From: Acanthacorydalis orientalis
Lineage: Eukaryota > Arthropoda > Insecta > Megaloptera > Corydalidae
NCBI GenBank assembly: GCA_034766995.1
Contig: CM068313.1
Span: forward strand, 10,550,512-10,614,511
Length of the DNA: 64,000 nt
Direction: 5' to 3'
Positions 10,917 to 23,325 of this stretch are shown piece after piece. Each line of letters begins with the position of its first letter. The stretch's first letter is position 1. The notes under the pieces were generated by a model. It was not told the DNA's origin, searched no databases, and saw only the letters and a list, made by a program, of their open reading frames with translations. The position numbers and the translations under genes are program-made.

Positions 10917-12325
10917 GAGCAGCGAGTGAATATTTAAATTTACTGTGAATTAGGGGAAAGCGTAACAGAAAATTATGAAATGTTGAAAACTGTGTAAGGT
11001 GATAAAACCTTAAGTCATACTAATGTGTTTCAATGGTTTAAACGTTTCAAAAATGGACGAGAGGATATTCAAGATGAAACTAGAACCAGGCGTTTGTTGA
11101 TCACCCGAAATGCAGATTCAGTCGAAAAAGTTCGTGAAACTGTGGCAAAATATCGCCGAATGTCGCTAAAAATGATGGAATATGAGTTCAATATCAATAA
11201 AGAGTCGCGTAGAAAAATTTTACGTAAAGATCTGTGTAAAGTTCGTCTCGCACAGTCTTAAAGATGAGTAAAAAGATTCTTGTAAAAATGAGAGTTGCAT
11301 TCTGCGCAGACTTCGTTCAGACTTGTTGCGAAAATTCAACTTTTCTTCACTGTATGTCACTGGTGATGAGTCATGAGTGTTTCAGTATGATCCTCAGATG
11401 AATTATCAGAGGATGAAGTGGATTGTAAAATTATCACTAAGACTCAAATAGTTCTGTTTGTAAAAATCCAGAATTAAGACCATGCTGATTGTTTTTTTTC
11501 GATAAACAGAAAGTGTACATAGAAAGTGTACCTGAAGAATAAACAGTTAATATTGGAATTTACGTTGAAGTAATGAAGAGATTATTGTAACGTATTTCTC
11601 GAGTGTGACCGAAATTTCCAGAAAAGGGAAATTGATTATTGTTCCTGACAATACACCAGTCAATTTTGCTGATTGTGAAGTCATTTCTCATGAAAAACGG
11701 TATTGTTGAGAACAATCAACCAATCTGTTTAGCACCAGTGGATTTCTTTCTCTTTCCTAACATGAAAAAGAGAAACTATTTCAGGATGTAGAAAATTTTA
11801 AGAAAGATGCTACCACCGAATTAAAACAGGTTCTTCCGACGTCTTTGCTGACTGTTTTCAAAAACATTTAGAACAGTGGTGTCGGGAATGTGGTCCGAAA
11901 GACTTTAGAAGCGGCTCGCAACCCAATACTTAACCCTGATTTCATTAAAATAATAAAATAGAATTTAAAAAAAATATAAAATACATTTTTAAAATATTGC
12001 AAAATCTTCGTGGCCGATAAGGAACCATCTACTAATTTTGTTGTAATATTTAATAATAATACCTAAAATTAATGTATTTTTTAATAAATTATAAATTCAT
12101 TAAAGGAAAAATAAATGTAAAATTTAAATGAGTTATTTTCGAATATAACTAAAAGACATTTTTTTGCTCGCTGAATATTTTTTTGGGTGTTTTTTTTTGT
12201 CTGCTACCCGCAACCTCTCTTAAATTGAATTTGGTGGCCCGTGTTCATATATGAGTTTGAGAGCACTGTTTTAAAATGTTACAATAAGTGTATTAAAGTA
12301 AATAGAGATTACTTTGAATAAATAT
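10917..12325 (+). pseudogene. Mariner transposase pseudogene interrupted by hAT-like element
   Basis: The reading starts with an EQRVNI block near 10917, followed by an N-terminal helix-turn-helix region. The longest open piece (11025-11261, 78 codons) includes VFQWFKRFKNGRED and VEKVRE motifs. These are typical of the second DNA-binding helix and linker of a mariner subfamily widespread in insects. Downstream, a decayed TGDE-like block (near 11360) and a weakly preserved second catalytic block (near 11650) are visible. The C-terminus is cut by the insertion: HLEQW precedes it and CIKVNRDYFE follows at about 12290-12322. Stops and frameshifts rule out function. Family membership is clear; subfamily naming is inference. 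Confidence 0.8.
11874..12268. mobile_element. hAT-like non-autonomous element, 395 bp
   Basis: Begins CAGTGGTGTCGGGAATGTGG and ends TTTGAGAGCACTG, so the ends are CAGTG / CACTG inverted repeats. Sub-terminal GGCTCGCAACCC and GGTGGCCCG words recall hAT elements with GGCCCGC-type ends. The flanks are ATTTAGAA (11866-11873) and TTTTAAAA (12269-12276). These match at 6 of 8 positions, as expected of an old 8-bp target duplication. It carries no transposase. It sits inside the C-terminal coding region of the mariner, so it is the younger insertion. Confidence 0.7.
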
Positions 12326-12769
12326 CAAACATTTTTCATATTATTTAAAGTGTGCTTCTTTTCATTGTGCCAATTCTGAAATTAAATTACCAAACCTCAT
12401 ATACAAAATAAGAATACAATGATATATTTTTATTTTTCTATAAAGTTTATTCTTTTGGAGTGGAGTGTTTAATTTTGATTATATTTGGAACTGAACGGAT
12501 TTATTTAACTTCAAATCGGTTTTGTCTAAATATTTATTCTTTGATTATATACATTTGATTGTTCCTTAAAAAATATATAGATAAAAATTCAAATCATATT
12601 TCGTACAACTTTTAAAAAAAAGAATCCTGAATGTTTTATAATTACAATTAAAGGATACATGTATTTTACATGCGAGTTGTGAATTCGTCGACATATCAGT
12701 AATTTAATTTGGAGTTGTGACAGAAATACTGGTTACATTATTATATATATCGTCTGAGCCACATGTTCA

Positions 12770-13480
12770 GTTCTGTTAAACTGACTTTATTCGTCCTACA
12801 ATGCTAATAATTCTAAATGCTAAAGTAGCAATTACATTAATTTAACTGTTAATAAAGAGTCGAGTTATCCCGTTTGTAAAATAAATTTTCATTAACATTT
12901 ATGCCTCATCGGAGACGATGAAAATGTAACTTTAAGATTTATATAGGTCAAGCGAAGCCAGTCTATTCGCTAATGGACAAAACACTAGCGAACTGAACTT
13001 TGTTTAAAAAAGTTTTTTCGTGAAACTTAAACGACGAACGCCGCCCGCCCGCCCGCCGCGACCCCCTTGTATATTTTATGTACAGAAACACCGCCGACGC
13101 GCATCGTACGTCGCACTGATCTGTTCTACAAGCAACGGATTCGCAGAAAGTAATTTATTTTTGTCATTTTCACGGAACATAATTAATGAATGATTAGCCA
13201 TTTAATACATGGGCCCCCCTTCGATATGATTAATGTAAATAAAACCAATTCGTTCGTATCATTTGTATTACGAATTGGACGGTTTATGTGACCTCGTTTG
13301 CTCGTAAACCGTAGTTAAAATCGTAATTTCGTGTAATTTAATCGCGTGTTGTTCAAAAAATTACAAACTACATTATACAGGTCGTTTTGTTTTATTATAA
13401 TTACGTATGTTTGAATGCTTTTAATTTGTTCATTTTAATTAGGTTATTACTATTTCATATAAAAACAGGACGGATATTTA
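12770..13480. promoter_or_regulatory. Unique GC-richer island, candidate regulatory DNA
   Basis: A sharp contrast with the AT-rich background. It has a (CCCG)n tract at about 13040-13060 and clustered CpG words (CGCCGACGCGCATCGTACG). Homeodomain-like ATTAATG and AATTAATGAATG words occur, plus a forkhead-like TGTAAATAAAAC word at about 13234. Perfect arms CCAATTCGT (13245-13253) and ACGAATTGG (13270-13278) form a stem, and TTCGCTA / TAGCGAA pair at 12966-12992. No coding frame stands out. A developmental enhancer or promoter is inferred from composition and motif density only. Confidence 0.3.
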
Positions 13481-13522
13481 ATGAATTAGAAATCATGACC
13501 TGTTTTCCTAAACGAGAATTAC

Positions 13523-13557
<35 letters not shown>

Positions 13558-13930
13558 CAAACGTATGTGTGACATTTCACATCTGTAATTTCTATACAAA
13601 CTGGTACGACTGATAATTGAATGATAAAATGACAATAGTGTTATTTTTAATTGTAATTTAAGGTTTAAACTATTAACACCTGAAATATTATTATTTTAAA
13701 TGTCGTCGTTTAGAGACAATAAAATTTTAAATTATATAATATAAATAGATCTAAAATATCGTGATCAGTGAGTGTTTAATAAAATTTAATGTCTTTTTCG
13801 AAAACATTTTTCGGTCGATTTTAATAAAAAGAATGGAATTTCCACTTGAATGTGTTTAAATTGAATATCGTTTTTTCTGGTTAAAATGTATGATAAGTAA
13901 TAAGAATTATCAATAATGTTTTATTGAATA

Positions 13931-14142
13931 CGAGAGTCGTTTGATAAGTATGATAGAAAAGAAAATTAAGTACCGTTTTTTTGAAAAAAAACGATTTTAT
14001 TTCTCTACATAGTCTCCATTGAAGGCTATACACTTAGTCAAACGAGTCTGTAAAATACACATTGATGGCGGCGATTACATCCTCATTCGACGAGATTTTT
14101 CTTTCTAATTTTCAAGTTTGAGAAGAGAAAGAAGTCGCACGC
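13931..14142. mobile_element. CGTTTGATAAGT-family mariner, truncated end
   Basis: Preceded by TA. Starts CGAGAGTCGTTTGATAAGTA and continues with a CTCCATTGAAGG block. It matches the left end of the mariner at 49258, including the shared AGAGAAAGAAG sequence at about 14123. Similarity stops near 14142 and no second terminus is found, so it is a 5'- or 3'-truncated relic. Confidence 0.7.
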
Positions 14143-14189
14143 AAAAAATAAATAATATAATAATATTTTTAAAATTGTATTATATTATT

Positions 14190-14320
14190 TTTTTCATTCC
14201 ACAAACCGCAAAATATTTTTGGATTAAAATTTTTCAATAAATTATTATCGAACATTTTTGATTGTTGCATATCTGCATGTTAATGGTGATCCATCATATT
14301 TAGAAAGTCAAAATACAAAA
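14190..14320 (-). repeat. R1 fold-back repeat, left half
   Basis: TTTTTTCATTCCACAAACCG, then the TTCAATAAATTATTATCGAAC core and TTTTTGATTGTTGCATAT. It lies directly beside the truncated mariner. Confidence 0.6.
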
Positions 14321-15484
14321 AAGCTTATTTATTTTGTCATCATTTGAGATAACTTCATAAATAGACTATATTAGAAAGTTTGAAAATATTTTAATCTTGT
14401 GAGAAAATCTTTGACTTGGAAAAGAATAGTTTTTATTATAAATTTTAAATTATTTCAACTAAAATTACAAATCTAACAGAGTTTATGAAGAAAGTGACGA
14501 AAATTTATTTGTTATATATATATATATATATATATATAAATTAATAAATTATGAAATGATTTTAGCATTAAAGACCAAATGATTAAAGAACCAGCAAATT
14601 ATTAATAGTTTTAAATTTTTCCATTTTTAATGCTTTTAATTTTAACATTAGCTGAAAATATTCCAAGAAAAAAACATAAAAAAAATCCTATATAAAAAAA
14701 AACTTTCCAACAATACAAAGAAGACAGATCTTAATACCACGATAACGTTAAAATGATTTTGATGTTTACTTGACAAATCCGGTATAGTCACGGTTCCAAC
14801 GTATGTAATCTACTAATTATATTCAGTTTTAAGCCGCCGCTTCTAAAATAATCTTATTCATATTTGTTATTAGGAATATCCGAACTAGATTCAAACCGAC
14901 AACATACAATACAGAATATATTTTATGTATAAACGTATATATATATATTTGTAGTGTTTCACTAATTTGTTGACTTAATAATTTCTGATTATAAGACAAT
15001 AGACATTGTTTGCTCGTCAATCAATACTTGTCTACACTATGTATCATTATTGATTTAACTGCAAATTAATTAATAATTTGCAATGTTTACTATAATTTAT
15101 AGCGGAAATTCAGATTATTATCTAATGACGTTGTGTATCGAAATTTAATTAAATTGTTTAATTTTAATACTGGTTTGATAAGCGTCAAAAATTAACGGTA
15201 ACACATTGAGAACATATTTTTTTTAAATAAATTTATACAACAATCTATCTATCATATACCATCTTACTTTTTCTGTTTCAGAAATTTCAAACAAAAAAAA
15301 TAAATAATTCAAATTATTACTGGTATTTGATTACAAATAAATATTAAAGAACCTGCATATTAACGAAATTTTATAATATTATAATAATTAATAACATTTT
15401 TATAACTATTTCTAAAATTAACAAATTATTATAGCTTGAGTTCAAATTGCAGAAAAAATTAAAAAATTAAATATAGTTTGATTA

Positions 15485-15640
15485 TCTGAGATTCTGTTCT
15501 CCACTACTAGTTTCGGCACGTACAACATCTCCAGGTAGATTTTTAAGAAACTCATAGATTTTGTTACTTTCGCAAATATCAGGTAAATCTTGAAGTTCTT
15601 AAAATCTACTTAAAGATGTTACACGTACGGAAACTAGCAA
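15485..15640. repeat. R3 palindromic repeat
   Basis: The left arm ACTAGTTTCGGCACGTACAA continues with CATCTCCAGGTAGATTTTTA. The right arm mirrors it with AAAATCTACTTAAAGATGTT and ACACGTACGGAAACTAGC. The spacer is about 45 bp. Related half copies lie at 3905-4050, 32408-32470 and 41440-41490. Confidence 0.65.
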
Positions 15641-15722
15641 TAAAAACACAAACTTCAAATTAATGAATTCTATTGTGACAACGCATGAACGAAATCACAG
15701 ATGTAAAAATATACAATTATTA

Positions 15723-16012
15723 TTAGGTTGGTAGGAAAATTGCAGTTTGTGTTTTCTGAATTCTAATCTTAATTTTTTCAATGAAAGTGTCATTTCATCA
15801 TGATCATGTTAACATTATTTTAAAATGCATTTTTCGGTCTGTATTTCGGTAACTTCGACTTTGGTTTTAATAATAATTTTGCAACAAATTGGGCTATTGA
15901 ATTAAAGACGGAAAAAAGAATATAAGAACAATTTTGTATGAGTTTAAAATGAGTGGTAAAAGAGGCACAAACTGAACGATGGTTTTGATGTAGGTATTGA
16001 TAAGAAACTATT
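15723..16012 (+). mobile_element. GGTTGGT-family mariner, 5' end only
   Basis: Starts TTAGGTTGGTAGGAAAATTG after a TA. It carries the leader and a decayed transposase N-terminus in the plus orientation (ATTGAATTAAAGACGGAAAA, then a GFDVGIDKK-like block). Similarity to the other family members ends near 16012. Truncated and inactive. Confidence 0.7.
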
Positions 16013-16094
16013 TTAATACATTTCAATAGATTAAAATAATTAATTATTTTAGAACTGATTAAGAAAATATAGAAAATATTACATTTCCATAAAC

Positions 16095-16265
16095 GAATCT
16101 TTTACTTTCTCCACAAATCACCATATTTCAAAAAATCACATTTTTTTCTAATAAAAAATGTTCAATAAACGATTGTTAATTATATTTGATTGTCACTTAT
16201 GCACATTTGTATAACGATACCATCGTTCTTAGAACTTTTAGGTAGAGATAAAGTTGATAAAGATG
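16095..16265 (-). repeat. R1 fold-back repeat, left half
   Basis: TTTCTCCACAAATCACC, AAAAAATGTTCAATAAACGA, TTTGATTGTCACTTATGCAC and GATACCATCGTTCTTAGAAC follow in the expected order. Confidence 0.6.
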
Positions 16266-16559
16266 TTACATAAAGAGTTAGCATACTTAAAACCAATATC
16301 GAACTTGTAACACATTGATTATTAAAAATATAAACTATTAAAATATACATTAAAATTACAAGAAAACATATATATTATTTAGTAGCTTATAGTTGATACT
16401 GCATTTTATTACTGACACATTTACCAATAAAGAATATTATTGTTATATAAACAGAAATTAAAATACTCTTGAATAAATTTAAAATTAAGACAAACTAACT
16501 AGCACAACTAACATTGTTTAAATGGTAAATTCTGTAAATTTTGTATTACATATTATACA

Positions 16560-16578
16560 TACATATATGCATACATAC

Positions 16579-16641
<63 letters not shown>

Positions 16642-16650
16642 TATGTATAA
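16560..16650. repeat. (CATA)n(TA)n compound microsatellite
   Basis: About 25 bp of CATA units followed by a long TA array. Confidence 0.95.
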
Positions 16651-17447
16651 ACATAGTATAAATAATCATTTGAGAGATATATTCTAGTCTATAATAGGAT
16701 ATTCATCACTGTATTCGAAATAAGTTATGATTATTCAGTTGAAACAATAATAATAACATTTCAAGTGAATAAACGATTCATACAAACATAAATATTCATT
16801 TTGTAGATATTGTTTAAAATAATATGAATATCAGTGATTACTTTTCTCATAAATTTAAGTGGTGAAATTGTTGTTGATCTTTGATTCAAATTTCATTTTG
16901 AGAAGACATTGCAAGATTTTTTTAATATGTAAATAATATCACTTTTGCAAACAAAATTTTGACTCCATAACACACAAAATATTTTCTAGGCCATAGTGTT
17001 TTTTAATTGATAAAATTCTCAAGTACAGTGATGGAAAGTAAGGTATAGGTGCTTTAATACTTGAAGATGATGTTGATATCAAAAAGCATAAAAGAGGCAT
17101 TTCAAATAATTAATAATCAATTAATGAAAATGTTTGGTTAGAAATAGTTTGCTTGTTTTGTGATAGAGTAAAAATTAATTTGCAGTATGATATGTTGTAC
17201 CAAATCAAATTATCAAACGTTGTATAAAGAAAAGTGTTTGGTCAAAAAAATTATTCATATTTGACGAACGAGAAGAAATTTATTAACAGTATAAGATTTT
17301 GTAATGATTAATTATTTTTTCACTTTAAAAATCATCTGAAAAAATTTTTAGCCAATAAATTGTTTTAAAAAATGATAATTTTTCATCACTTATTTCACAA
17401 ATAAATTATTTTTTCATCTGAGTAACTACAAGAATCAAAATTCAAAT

Positions 17448-17656
17448 TTTTCTATACCTTGTTACTTTGAAGATAATGTCATAGTCATGTCATGTCAGAT
17501 ATTGTCATCACTATCGAAATATGAATAAGTAACAATCAACAATGATCAATAATGATTTATTGAATACTTTCGATCTGAAAAACGTTTTGTAGTTTTTAAA
17601 ATGAAAAAAGAATTCATTTATGAAAGTTAATTTAGCCTCAGTGTTAGAATTGTATT
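17448..17656 (+). repeat. R1 fold-back repeat, right half
   Basis: A well-preserved right half: ACTTTGAAGATAATGTCAT, CATCACTATCGAAATATGAA, CAACAATGATCAATAATG, GAAAAAGAATTC-type outer arm and TTTAGCCTCAGTGTTAGAAT. A strongly diverged left half may precede it (17300-17440). Confidence 0.65.
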
Positions 17657-17824
17657 GTAAATATAAAATTTCTTTAAATATCCAATAAAGTGTGTAAATT
17701 TTCAGCAAGAAATCATAATTTTATACATTTTATAACTAGGTTAAATACATATTTTCATTTATTTGATTGTCTTTTGAAACTAGAAAAGAATAGCAATTAA
17801 TTAATAACGTTTTCTACTCGACTG

Positions 17825-17840
17825 TCCCCCCGGAGGGGGA
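17825..17840. repeat. GC-only hairpin
   Basis: TCCCCC-CGGA-GGGGGA: a 6-bp stem with a 4-nt loop inside almost pure AT sequence. Confidence 0.5.
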
Positions 17841-18399
17841 TTGTAAATTTGACAAATAATATTATTTTTTTACAAACGAATTAATAAATGTATTTTTGAA
17901 GTTTTATTTGAATAAAGAAATTATTTACAATGCTATATCATTTTATTAGCAGTTATTTGTTACTTACTATTTTGTTAAAAAATATCTTCGAGTTGCTGGT
18001 AGGTGAGATGAAAAAAATCTCCGAGTGCAAAGGATTAATATTATAGATTGACATTTTTAAATTTAGATGCAACAATTTTTATATAAATTGAAGTTAGGGC
18101 AATAAGGTATGAATGAATGTAAATTCATCCAGAGTACCAAAAACCATCATTGTAGAAAAATATCAGAATGAGATCTTATTCAAAAATTCGTGCAATTTAT
18201 TAAGTTTAATTATGTTCAATGCTGATAAGGTACAAGTTTTGTAATAATTATAAAAAAATATTAAATTGATATTTTTATATATAAATGAAAATAAAAAAAA
18301 AACACTAAAAATAAATTAAATTAGAAACATCTCTTATTAATTAAAAAAGTACCTTTAAATAATCATACTTCTAATTCAGATGGAATAAAAATATCATTA

Positions 18400-18960
18400 C
18401 AATTTTTATTCGCGCGCATCTGATAATAAACAGAATTTTTTTAATAAACATTCCAGGTTACAATCGCCAAAATTGAAATAGCGTTCTCGTAAAATAAAAA
18501 AATAAACAATTCACCAACAAATTCGTTCATTCGTGACATGCAACACATTTCCAAATATATTTCGAACGCGTTTATCCCACTCATTAGCATACGTTCTAAC
18601 ATACATCACGTCGAAGGGTTAACCAAGTTACCCTTAAATAAGCCTTTAAAATGCCAGTTAACCATCCGTTTAGTTTCCATTTAATTTTTTTTTCAATCCA
18701 CTACATTATGTTTCGACAACGGGTTCTCACACAATACATTTTTCGAATACATGAATTGTTTTTTTCGAATTCTTGTTTGGACGGATTATCTATTATGTAT
18801 TCTATTTTTATTGTCAGATCACGAACAGTTGACGCATATGATTTAATGTAAACTGGAAATGGAATGGAAAATTGGTTTTTTCATTATTGAATGTATTCTG
18901 TATGTTAAATTCATGTAATAAATTAGTTGTGTGTTCGATGTACGATTATTTTGTGATTCT
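18400..18960. other. Unique stretch with CpG words
   Basis: Unique sequence including TTTCGAACGCGTTTATCCC and an inverted repeat AAGGGTTAAC / GTTACCCTT at about 18615-18637. A 66-codon plus-strand frame (18651-18851) shows no recognisable motif and is rejected as a gene. It may be non-coding conserved DNA. Confidence 0.3.
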
Positions 18961-19509
18961 AGTGGCAAAAATCGCTATCATTTATGCATGCACATTGTTG
19001 TTAAAAACATGTTATTTTTGTACAATTCTTATTTTTTTTGATAAAAATTAAAACGTTTTCTCAGTTAAATAAAATCAGTTTTTAAAAAATATCCAAATTT
19101 CTACAGGCTACATCTTCTAAAGAAAAAAGACACATAAAAATATGGCAGTTTTTTGTCATAAATCAGTCAGTTTTATAAAAAAAAATTAGTATCTCTCAGA
19201 AGTTTTAAGACAAAATCCAGGCTAAAAGTACAATAAAGTATTATTACAAGTTTTAAAATATTTTTAATAATTTTTTGGCAAAATAGTGTTGAAAACAAGT
19301 TTTCTTTTATAATCTAATTTCTAATTATAATAAATAAATCACTTTATAAGTACTTTACCGATAAATAACAGATTGTTTCTTTTAAAAAAAAAATAAAAAA
19401 TTCAAATATACCCGTTTTTGTTGCCAAAATTAGGGATTTAGGGCACTAAAAAGTCTGTTATTAAATTTTTCTACAAAACAAATGTTTTTAAATTAGGTTG
19501 TTTTATATC

Positions 19510-19750
19510 AGCGTTCTGAGGATGATGTCACCACCATCAAAATCCACATAAACAATCACAAAGGATCAATAATTACTAATTTAATATTTTTTATAGAAAA
19601 AAAATGTATTTTTAATAACAAATGGTTTTTTATGGTTTAAAACCCCATATAAATGATTTATGATTCAAAATCGATTTTTTGTAGTTTTTAGAATGGGGTT
19701 TAATAATTTATTTGTGAAAGTGAATTGTCACTGTACTAAAACTATAGAAA
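19510..19750 (+). repeat. R1 fold-back repeat, right half with insertion
   Basis: TTCTGAGGATGATGTCACCA, ACCATCAAAATCCACATAAA and AAGGATCAATAATTAC are followed by a roughly 60-bp expanded segment. The outer arm TTTGTGAAAGTGAATTG then appears. Confidence 0.55.
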
Positions 19751-19812
19751 AATATAAAAATTAAATTAAAGTATGCAGATATATCAAATTATAGGATTAA
19801 AACTAAATCTTT

Positions 19813-19815
<3 letters not shown>

Positions 19816-19862
<47 letters not shown>

Positions 19863-19887
19863 TATAGAGAGAGAAACAGACAGAGGG
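19816..19887. repeat. (TA)n followed by GA-rich tract
   Basis: A TA array of about 43 bp running into GATATAGAGAGAGAAACAGA. The same TA-to-GA junction recurs at 29515, 50409 and 55071. Confidence 0.9.
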
Positions 19888-20711
19888 AAGAAATAAAATT
19901 TAATTAACTCTCATGAGTCGGATGTCGCCATACAGAAATGTATAGTAGAAGGATTCCTAGTCATATGTCGCCATACAGGAACCATACAGGAGAATGTTCG
20001 CCACGATATCATACATTATATGATTTTAAAAAATAATAAAGCAAATACCAAACATACAATTATTAAATATTTATACAAAATGAGTTATTTTTCTATTGAA
20101 ATTTATAATAATAGCAACAAATGTTAAACTGTAAACTCAGACCTAACAGAAATTTTCTGTAAAGACAAACCGACCGATAGATACTATTTATCAAAAATAG
20201 TGACTAAAAATAAATCATTAAATTTTATACTGTTACATGTACATACATATCAAGCATAAATCTGCATTACTTAGCATCGAATACTGAAAAAGAAATATTA
20301 AACAGGCTTTAATTCGCGAACATTTTTTTAGATGTGTAAAAAAATTCTATATGAATGAAATCATAACGAAAAGGAAATATATGTACAGAATTGAAATATA
20401 TTTCGGGAACCAGAATTTTTTCCGGACATAATAAATTTCCATTTCGAATCCATTTTCAAATAATAATTCATGAAAGAGCTATTGTCAACTTACAAGCAAC
20501 GATATAAAACACAGCTGTCACATTTCATTCTTTTTAGGTGTTTTTTTTTTCCTTTACAGCTCGATATATGTTAATATATTTATCACTGTAACTTTTAACA
20601 ATGACGTACGAGCATTTGACGTTTACTTTTTTACATTCTTACTTGTCAGTTTTGCAACATAAAAATATTTTTGGTTAACTAATTTTGACATATCCACAAA
20701 TACACACACAA

Positions 20712-20712
<1 letters not shown>

Positions 20713-20764
<52 letters not shown>
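20713..20764. repeat. (TA)n microsatellite
   Basis: TA array of about 50 bp. Overlapping minus-strand frames through it are artefacts. Confidence 0.95.
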
Positions 20765-20767
<3 letters not shown>

Positions 20768-21289
20768 ATATGCACACCCATATTCTCGCACACAATATCC
20801 TCTTGCACATATTTTATATTCATATAAGTGAAAGGAATTCGTTAAAATATTGCTACAAGACAAAGATTGAACTTATATAAAAAATTCGCAGTAGGAGTAA
20901 TGTATAAAAATTTCCATCAGTTTTTTTTCAGAATCAAGTAAAATGTATGGGACGAAAAATTGAATTTTTTTAATAACATAAATCTTTTTTAAATAACCAA
21001 TTTTTGTGTAAGAAAAAACCTGAAAAATATTTATCTAGAAAATGTTACAAACTAATTAAAGTTATAAAAAAACTTACAATTTATTAACAAATAGATGGCG
21101 AAAATTGTCTATCAGATAGAAAAAAAATTAAATAAAATATATTTTTAATTGTTGTTCCTATTTTTTATACTTAGATTGTATATATTCTAATAGGAGAAGG
21201 ATATTAGATACAATTTAAAAAAGTTTTTTTTTCAAAATGTAGATCAAGTACTGTGTTTTATTCAGCAAAGGAACAGAAAAATCTCTAAA

Positions 21290-21455
21290 AAAAATTCTGT
21301 ACGTCATTACTCTGAGGATGCTTGTATTTCCATTGAAATCCACATAAACAACAATCAAAGATAATCAATAATCAATGATTGAATATTTTTGAACGGAAAA
21401 TTATTTGTGGCTTTTAGTGTTGGTAAAAAAAATGATTTGTAAAAATGTCTGATAA
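21290..21455 (+). repeat. R1 fold-back repeat, right half
   Basis: TTCTGTACGTCATTACTCTG, then TTTCCATTGAAATCCACATA, AACAACAATCAAAGATAATC and AATAATCAATGATTGAATAT in order. Confidence 0.65.
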
Positions 21456-23184
21456 GAATTTATTTTAAAATAAAAAAATCACTAAAAGTTCTGTCTAGTG
21501 AATTATTTTTTTAAGTAAAGAAGAATAATATTTTTATCTACTTTTTAAAATTTAATTCGTTATTGTCTAATTTGTTTTTTATAGTTGCATAGATGGGAAA
21601 ATCATCTCATAAAATTTTAAATTAAAAAAAGACAAGAAAAATGTACAAATTTAACGAATTAAATTTCAATATTCAGAATAACGTTCCTAATAATTATTCA
21701 TACAATATTTACAACAAAAACATCAATTCACATTCGACGTCTGTAAACTTAAATTAATGACTGAAAATTTATATTGTTTTCACAGATAATAAGCTATAGG
21801 CTCTCTCATTATCACTCTCACATCTCGACTCGCGCCAGTCATTTTGACTGGTGTCAGTATAAACAGTTATGATACAAATTTATTTCTCGTTTTCATAAAA
21901 TAGAGAAAAAATAAAATTCATAATACTAATTATTTATATATCGCTGCAAAAGTCATGACATCATTCAGGGAAAAAAATATAATGTAAACTAGAAATTTTT
22001 AAGAAAAATAGTAATAAGAGTAATTGTGACTGATATAGTAGTTCTAGAGTTAAATCATTATTTTAATGGTTAAAAATACTAATATATTAAAAAAAATCTA
22101 GAAATTAATCTAAGCGTAATATCATTTTAAATCATTTTCTACTTCAATTCATTTTCGATCACTGAAAAGAAAACGGAGATATTTTTAAAATAAACACATT
22201 TCTACGAACTAGACCATGAATAAATAAGATATTCTAAATATAATTTCTATAAAAATCTTTATCGAATATTTTTTTATAAATTCAAATCTGGAATATTTCT
22301 AATATTTGAGTATCAATATATTGTAAATATCAATATATTAAACAGACAGTGATAGAAACAAGTATTAAAATAACATTTATATTTATGAAGTTCAAGTAGA
22401 AATACGTGTAAATGGTAATCTGTTTTAAATACTCTCTTTATTTTGCATATTTATTTACATTCGCATGCTTGTTAATATATATATATATATATATATATAG
22501 GCATATATGTTACTAAAATCTATTTTTATCTTTCACACTGACCGAACAGTCAAATTCTTTGCTGTAAAATGATTTTTTATAGTTCCACTGATAAATATAT
22601 TTGATTCAAACTTATATATCTTGTAAACATTTTTATATTCCTAAAAAGGTTTTTAATTAAATAAAAAAGTTTTTTTTAAAAAAATTAAATACGAATTTTC
22701 AAACTAGTAATCAATTAAAACACATATTCATAAACGAATTATTTTTAGATCTATAAATAGATCATTGATTCAAATTGTGTGATTAAATTCTGATCAATCA
22801 TTGAAAAAGTATTATCCTCTATCTGAACATTTAAAAAAAACTTTGAGTATTTTGTCATAAAAATATAAATAATTACAATGAATAGAATATGATTTACTTT
22901 TATATTTTTGAGAAAGTAACGTTTTATTGATACGAACATAGTAATTATTTATTTTTCATGTTTATTAATATTTCAGTGATAATAAAATTTATATAAATAA
23001 GTAACTAATGCATTTAAAAATTGAATTTCTAAGTGATTTTTAATGCCTATATCTTAAGAACATTTTATACAAATTTGTTGAAAAATCTTAATAGATATTT
23101 AACGAAAATATGAATATTTTTTAATTGACAGAAAACAAGATTCGTATTCGTATAATTTTTAGAATTTGTGATACAAAAGATTTT

Positions 23185-23325
23185 TTCACTCGTTCCACAA
23201 ACTACAAAAATGTTTTTAATCAAAAATGTTCAATAATGGATTATTGTTTATCCGTATTTCGAATTCATTTCCAGCAATAGCAATTCCATCATCTTCAGTG
23301 AAATAAAATACTGAGCATTCTAAAT
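23185..23325 (-). repeat. R1 fold-back repeat, left half
   Basis: TTTTTTCACTCGTTCCACAA, ATCAAAAATGTTCAATAATG and ATTCCATCATCTTCAGTG. Confidence 0.65.

Larger units (their letters stand above)
10741..12399 (+). mobile_element. Near full-length mariner split by a hAT-like insertion
   Basis: Left end CGAGGTTTGGTAATTTAATC and right end GAAATTAAATTACCAAACCTCA are inverted copies of each other. A TA follows the right end and a TG (decayed TA) precedes the left. Total length is 1659 bp. Removing the nested element at 11874-12268 and its 8-bp target duplication leaves about 1256 bp, the normal size for an intact mariner. The plus strand encodes a transposase in pieces from about 10917 to 12325. Confidence 0.85.

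Noticed and set aside
15509..15640. Hammerhead ribozyme core in R3 or R1 (CTGAAGA...GAAAC)
   Set aside because: The segment between the two conserved boxes does not form a stem II that abuts both boxes, so the core rule is not met. Left as a motif observation.
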